Positions 59,852 to 64,000 of a DNA stretch of 64,000 nt are shown here, piece after piece. The position numbers and the translations under genes were made by a program. Source of the stretch: Blastomonas sp. (lineage in GTDB: Bacteria > Pseudomonadota > Alphaproteobacteria > Sphingomonadales > Sphingomonadaceae). The notes beneath the pieces are model-generated. The model was given only the letters and a program-made list of their open reading frames with translations. It had not been told where the DNA came from and did no database searches. The DNA lies in the NCBI RefSeq assembly GCF_030373265.1, contig NZ_JAUCZC010000007.1:1-64000 (forward strand), written 5' to 3'. Each line of letters starts with the position of its first letter. Positions within the stretch are counted from its first letter, which is position 1.

Positions 59852-60988
59852 ATGACGACTGCCTGGACCGCCGCGCACATTGCCGCCATTGCCGATCAGC
59901 CCATGCCTGCCATGGGTCTGATCGGCGAGGCCGAAGCGGCGCGGATACTGCCCGATCTGCTGCTGTGGGATATGTGGCCGCTGCAAATGCCCGACGGCCG
60001 CCTGGCTCCGGTGAACGCCGGCAGCCTGTGGATGGTGCTCGCCGCGCACGATCGCGGCGATCCGATCCTGCGGCATTTCGAGGCGAAAATCCGGTTGCTC
60101 CACCTGGATGCCACCGGCTGGCACGACCTGGGCGACATGCTGCCGCAGGGGCTGGGCGATCATGAGCGTGAATGGTCGGGCTCTGCGGTGCTTGAGGACG
60201 GCATCGTCACCTTGTATTTCACGGCAGCAGGCTATGCGGATACCCCCGGCGGCTTCCAGCAGCGGCTGGTGGAGACCACCGGCACGCTTGAGGCCGACGG
60301 GCGGATCACCGGATGGACCGCTGTGCGCGAGTGCTTTGCCGCGGATGGCACGGTCTATCTTCCTGCCGACAGGCACGATGGCGCCCCCGGCACCGTCAAG
60401 GCTTTCCGCGACCCCGCGTTCTTCATCGACCCTGAAGACGGCGCGCGCTATCTGGCATTCACCGCATCGCTGGCGGCATCGGACAGCGCGTTCAACGGTG
60501 CCGTCGGTTTGGCACGGATGGAGCAGTCAGGCCGATGGCAGCTGCTGCCTCCGGTCGTTCATGCCGATACGCTCAACAACGAGCTTGAGCGCGCGCAGAT
60601 CATCGCGCATCAGGGGCTCTATTATGTCTTCTGGTCCACCCAGCGCAGCGTGTTCGCCCCCGATGGCCCCAGCGGCCCGACCGGCTTTTACGGTATGGTG
60701 GCGCAGACATTGTCCGGCCCCTGGCGCCCGCTCAACGGCACCGGGCTGGTAATCGCCAACCCCGAGATCGAGCCGATGCAGGCGTTCAGCTGGTATGTCA
60801 GTGCCGAGCTTCTGGTGTGCAGCTTTGTCGACCATTGGGGGTTGGGCGGCCGCGACCCCGCACAAAGTGCGTTCACCACGGCCGAGACCTTCGCGGGCAC
60901 GCCTGCGCCGATGGTGCGGATCGCGCTCGACGGCGAGACCAGCCGCATCGTCGAGAGTTTCCCGATGGACCGCCTTCATGCCCGCTGA
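59852..60988 (+). CDS. glycoside hydrolase family 68 (levansucrase/fructosyltransferase-like), no signal peptide
   Basis: LLWDMWPLQ, REWSGSA, AFRDPAFF, NELERAQI motifs. Confidence 0.88.
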   Translation: MTTAWTAAHIAAIADQPMPAMGLIGEAEAARILPDLLLWDMWPLQMPDGRLAPVNAGSLWMVLAAHDRGDPILRHFEAKIRLLHLDATGWHDLGDMLPQGLGDHEREWSGSAVLEDGIVTLYFTAAGYADTPGGFQQRLVETTGTLEADGRITGWTAVRECFAADGTVYLPADRHDGAPGTVKAFRDPAFFIDPEDGARYLAFTASLAASDSAFNGAVGLARMEQSGRWQLLPPVVHADTLNNELERAQIIAHQGLYYVFWSTQRSVFAPDGPSGPTGFYGMVAQTLSGPWRPLNGTGLVIANPEIEPMQAFSWYVSAELLVCSFVDHWGLGGRDPAQSAFTTAETFAGTPAPMVRIALDGETSRIVESFPMDRLHAR

Positions 60989-61865
60989 TCGCCCGCTGCT
61001 CGGCGCGATCGAGGCGGGCGGCACCAAATTCGTGCTCGGCGTCGGCCATGGGCCCGATGCCATCATCGAGCAGACACAGATCGCGACGCGCGACCCTGCA
61101 GCGACGCTGGCTGAAACCCACGCCTTTTTCGCGCAACATCCCGGTATGGCCGCGATCGGAATCGGCTCGTTCGGCCCGCTCGAACGCGATACGAACGCGC
61201 CCGATTGGGGCCATATCCTCGCAACCCCCAAGCCGGGTTGGAGTGGGTGCGATATTGCGGGCAGCGTGGCGCGCGCGTCCGGCGCCCGAGTCGCGTTCGA
61301 TACCGATGTCAACGCGGCGGCTCTGGCCGAAGCACGGCTGGGCGCGGCCCGCGAGGCCAGGGTCAGCGTCTATGTCACCATCGGCACCGGCATCGGCGGC
61401 GGCGTGATCGCCGATGGCCGTATCGTGGGCGGCATTGGCCATCCCGAGCTGGGCCATATGCGGCCGCGCCGCGCCGCCGACGACCGCGACTTCGAAGGGA
61501 TCTGCCCGTTTCACGGCGATTGTCTCGAAGGACTGGCCAGCGGACCTGCGATCAAGGCGCGCTGGGGTCAGTCGCTCTCGCATCTGCCAGCCGAGCGTCC
61601 GGCCCATGCGCTCATCGCGGGTTATCTGGCAGAAATGTGCAACACCCTGCGTGCCGCGCTGGCACCCGACGCGATCACACTGGGTGGCGGGGTGATGGAC
61701 ACGCCGGGCCTGTTCGAGCGGATCGTCGAGGCGGCCGCCGCCAGCGACGGAGGCTATTTCGCATCCGCCGCCGCGCAGGTCATCCGCCGCCCTGCCCTCG
61801 CCCCCGTATCCGGGTTGGCGGGAGCATTTCTGCTGGCAGCGGACATGCTCCAGGCGGACGGCTGA
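60978..61865 (+). CDS. ROK-family fructokinase
   Basis: LLGAIEAGGTKFVLGVG; VTIGTGIGGGVIADGRIVGGIGHPELGHM; CPFHGDCLEGLASGPAI. Confidence 0.93.
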   Translation: MPADRPLLGAIEAGGTKFVLGVGHGPDAIIEQTQIATRDPAATLAETHAFFAQHPGMAAIGIGSFGPLERDTNAPDWGHILATPKPGWSGCDIAGSVARASGARVAFDTDVNAAALAEARLGAAREARVSVYVTIGTGIGGGVIADGRIVGGIGHPELGHMRPRRAADDRDFEGICPFHGDCLEGLASGPAIKARWGQSLSHLPAERPAHALIAGYLAEMCNTLRAALAPDAITLGGGVMDTPGLFERIVEAAAASDGGYFASAAAQVIRRPALAPVSGLAGAFLLAADMLQADG

Positions 61866-61871
61866 GCGCGA

Positions 61872-62759
61872 TCAGGTTGCGGCGGGCTCCGCCAGCTTGT
61901 CCTGTGTGCGCAGGTCGAAATCGCTGGCATCGTGGCGCTCGTGCAGCTGCTGGCTGAGGTCATCGCCCCAGGCGCGGTTGACGATCTTGCCGCGTTGCAC
62001 CGCGGCCCGCTGGCCGACCCTGTCGGCCCAGCGCAGCAGATGGGTGTAGTCCTGCGCCTGCAGAAATTCTGCCGCATCATAGACGACACCGGTCGCCACG
62101 CCGCCATACCAAGGCCAGATCGCGATATCGGCGATCGAATATTCGTCGCCCGCCATATAGTCGTTGTCCGCCAGGTGCCGGTTGAGAACGTCGAACTGGC
62201 GCTTGGTTTCCATGGTGAAGCGGTCGATGCAGTATTCGATCTTGATCGGGGCATAGGCATAGAAATGCCCGAAACCGCCGCCGAGATACGGCGCGCTGCC
62301 CATCTGCCAGAACAGCCAGTTGATCGCGGCTGCCCGCTTGGCCGGATCGGTCGGCAAGAAGGCGCCAAACTTTTCCGCCAGATACAGCAGCATCGAGCCC
62401 GATTCGAACAGGCGAGTGGGTTCAGGCGTGCTGTAATCGACCAATGCGGGGATCTTGCTGTTGGGATTGATCGCCACGAAATCGCTGCCGAACTGGCCGC
62501 CCTGGCGGATGTCGATCAGCCAGGCGTCATATTCCGCGCCCGAGTGGCCGGCTGCGAGCAGCTCTTCGAGCATGATCGTGACCTTCTGGCCGTTCGGAGT
62601 CGCCATCGAATAGAGCTGCAGCGGATGCTTGCCCACCGGCAGCGTCTTGTCGTGTGTTGGCCCGGCAATGGGCCGATTGATGCTGGCAAAGGCCCCGCCA
62701 TTGTCCTTGTCCCAGGTCCAGACGGCGGGCGGCGTGTAATCGGCGGGGAAATTGGTCAT
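61872..62759 (-). CDS. yghU: glutathione S-transferase, YghU-like disulfide-bond oxidoreductase
   Basis: YSMATPNGQKVTIMLEELL, INPNSKIPALVD, LFESGSMLLYLAEKFG, MGSAPYLGGGFGHFYAYAP. Confidence 0.92.
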   Translation of the reverse strand: MTNFPADYTPPAVWTWDKDNGGAFASINRPIAGPTHDKTLPVGKHPLQLYSMATPNGQKVTIMLEELLAAGHSGAEYDAWLIDIRQGGQFGSDFVAINPNSKIPALVDYSTPEPTRLFESGSMLLYLAEKFGAFLPTDPAKRAAAINWLFWQMGSAPYLGGGFGHFYAYAPIKIEYCIDRFTMETKRQFDVLNRHLADNDYMAGDEYSIADIAIWPWYGGVATGVVYDAAEFLQAQDYTHLLRWADRVGQRAAVQRGKIVNRAWGDDLSQQLHERHDASDFDLRTQDKLAEPAAT

Positions 62760-62930
62760 GGGCTGGTGCTCCGCATCGGGGGACGGTTGAGGCAGGGAGG
62801 TGCGAAACCCGACCATAGGGGCGGACCGCCGCCGCAATCAACCGACGCGCGCCCAAGCGGCAACAAAAAAGGGCGGCCATTGCTGGCCACCCTTTTCCGA
62901 ATCAGTTCCTGAACTCTTCTTGCGAAGAAA

Positions 62931-63155
62931 TCAGGGGCTGTTGGGCTCATCATCATCAGCGATGATGATGATGCCGCCGATCACGGCGGCAGCAGCCACG
63001 ACACCAATGATGATGCCGGTGCTGCCCTCTGCGTCGCTCTCTTCGCTCGAGGCGCTGGACACGCGAGCTGCGGAAGTCGCAGCCTGTGCCAGAACCGGAG
63101 CGCCGACCATCGTGGTCAAAGCAAGCGCAGCCAGTGCGGTCTTTGCAAGTTTCAT
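62931..63155 (-). CDS. small signal-peptide/TM protein with acidic tail
   Basis: MKLAKTALAALALTTMVGAPVLAQA...GIIIGVVAAAAVIGGIIIIADDDEPNSP. Confidence 0.65.
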   Translation of the reverse strand: MKLAKTALAALALTTMVGAPVLAQAATSAARVSSASSEESDAEGSTGIIIGVVAAAAVIGGIIIIADDDEPNSP

Positions 63156-63576
63156 AGAATTGTCCCTTCAGACATGCTGCTAGCAGTCGCCATATCCCAC
63201 AACGAATTCGCAAATGCAACATGGATTGGGCACTCAGCACGGGAGTTTCATCGCTCTTTTCAGTCGCTTCGTCATAGCCCCAGAACGAAGGAAATTCTCG
63301 CGCAATCAGTGATGTAACGTTAAGACCGATATCGCATCCTATGCTGTAACGCCGCGCTCGGCGCGCAACGATTACATGGGCCCGGGGCCATCATGGCAGT
63401 TTGGACGGGCGATCACCTTGTCTGTTCTGCGTATTGCCTCGTGCAACCTCGCTTCGTTCGATGCACGCCGCCCGGGTCAAGCGAGCGCCATGGAATGCGC
63501 ATGCACCATCGGCATCGGGGGTCATCAAATCGTACCAGAGGAAATCGCCGTGCCTGTTGGTCACGGCCGGTCCTCC

Positions 63577-63960
63577 TCAGGCTGTCAGGTCGACCACCGG
63601 GACAAAGCCGCCGAAGATCATTCTCTTGCCGTCGAACGGCATCGGATTCTTGGCAGGATCCATGCGCGGATCAAGTTTGGCGGGATCGGACATCATCTCG
63701 GTCATGTGCGCCATCGCCGCATCGCGCGTGGCCTTGTCGGGCCATTCCACCCAGCTGAACAGTACCGCCTCTCCCTCTTCGGCTTTGACCGCCATGCGAA
63801 AATCGGTGGTCTTGCCTGCGGGCACATCATCGCCCCAGCACTCGGTGATTCGCAGCGCGCCCATCTCGATGAACATGGCATCGGCGGTGCGCGCGTGTTC
63901 GATGAACTTGTCCTTGTTGGCTTCGGGGCAGGCGATCACGAATCCGTCGATATAGCTCAT
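63577..63960 (-). CDS. DUF1428 domain-containing protein
   Basis: MSYIDGFVIACPEANKDKFIEHARTAD...ECWGDDVPAGKTTDF...MPFDGKRMIFGGFVPVVDL. Confidence 0.92.
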   Translation of the reverse strand: MSYIDGFVIACPEANKDKFIEHARTADAMFIEMGALRITECWGDDVPAGKTTDFRMAVKAEEGEAVLFSWVEWPDKATRDAAMAHMTEMMSDPAKLDPRMDPAKNPMPFDGKRMIFGGFVPVVDLTA

Positions 63961-64000
63961 GCGGCTTCTCCTTGCTGTGCGCCGGGTGGCGGGTCGGGGG

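Noticed and set aside
62955-63005. CATCATCATC / GATGATGATG low-complexity run as a microsatellite
   Set aside because: Explained by Ile/Asp codon runs in the small 74-aa protein; too short to call a functional repeat.

Overview
GC-rich alphaproteobacterial chromosome segment, probably sphingomonad-like (inferred from gene content and TonB-receptor-rich catabolic loci). It falls into two parts. (A) About 0.1-29.7 kb is an accessory catabolic cluster: two FAD aromatic-type monooxygenases, a FAD-linked oxidase, a Tat-exported flavin amine oxidase, two aldehyde dehydrogenases, MaoC, several hydrolases, two DUF1838 proteins, an Asp/Glu-racemase/maleate-isomerase-like protein, a SAM methyltransferase, an MFS transporter, a TonB receptor, a b561-cytochrome c fusion, a small cytochrome c, an isocitrate lyase/PEP mutase-family lyase, a LeuC/LeuD-like hydratase pair and one IclR regulator. 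The strongest observation is a 17-bp 6-5-6 operator, TATCCR-N5-CGGnYA, seen 11 times between 2182 and 29667 at the promoters of nearly every transcription unit in this cluster, including two copies in front of the IclR gene. It appears to define one coherent, single-regulator catabolic regulon with an unidentified substrate. (B) About 29.7-64 kb is mostly housekeeping (mutS, pheS-pheT, prfC, rsh/spoT, inositol-phosphatase family) plus a CHAT-TpsA-TpsB two-partner secretion operon, a palindromic repeat inserted in frame in pheT, a structured RNA candidate upstream of rsh, and a LacI-controlled sucrose locus built on a leaderless GH68 enzyme with twin operators. All calls come from reading the sequence and ORF translations; no searches were run.
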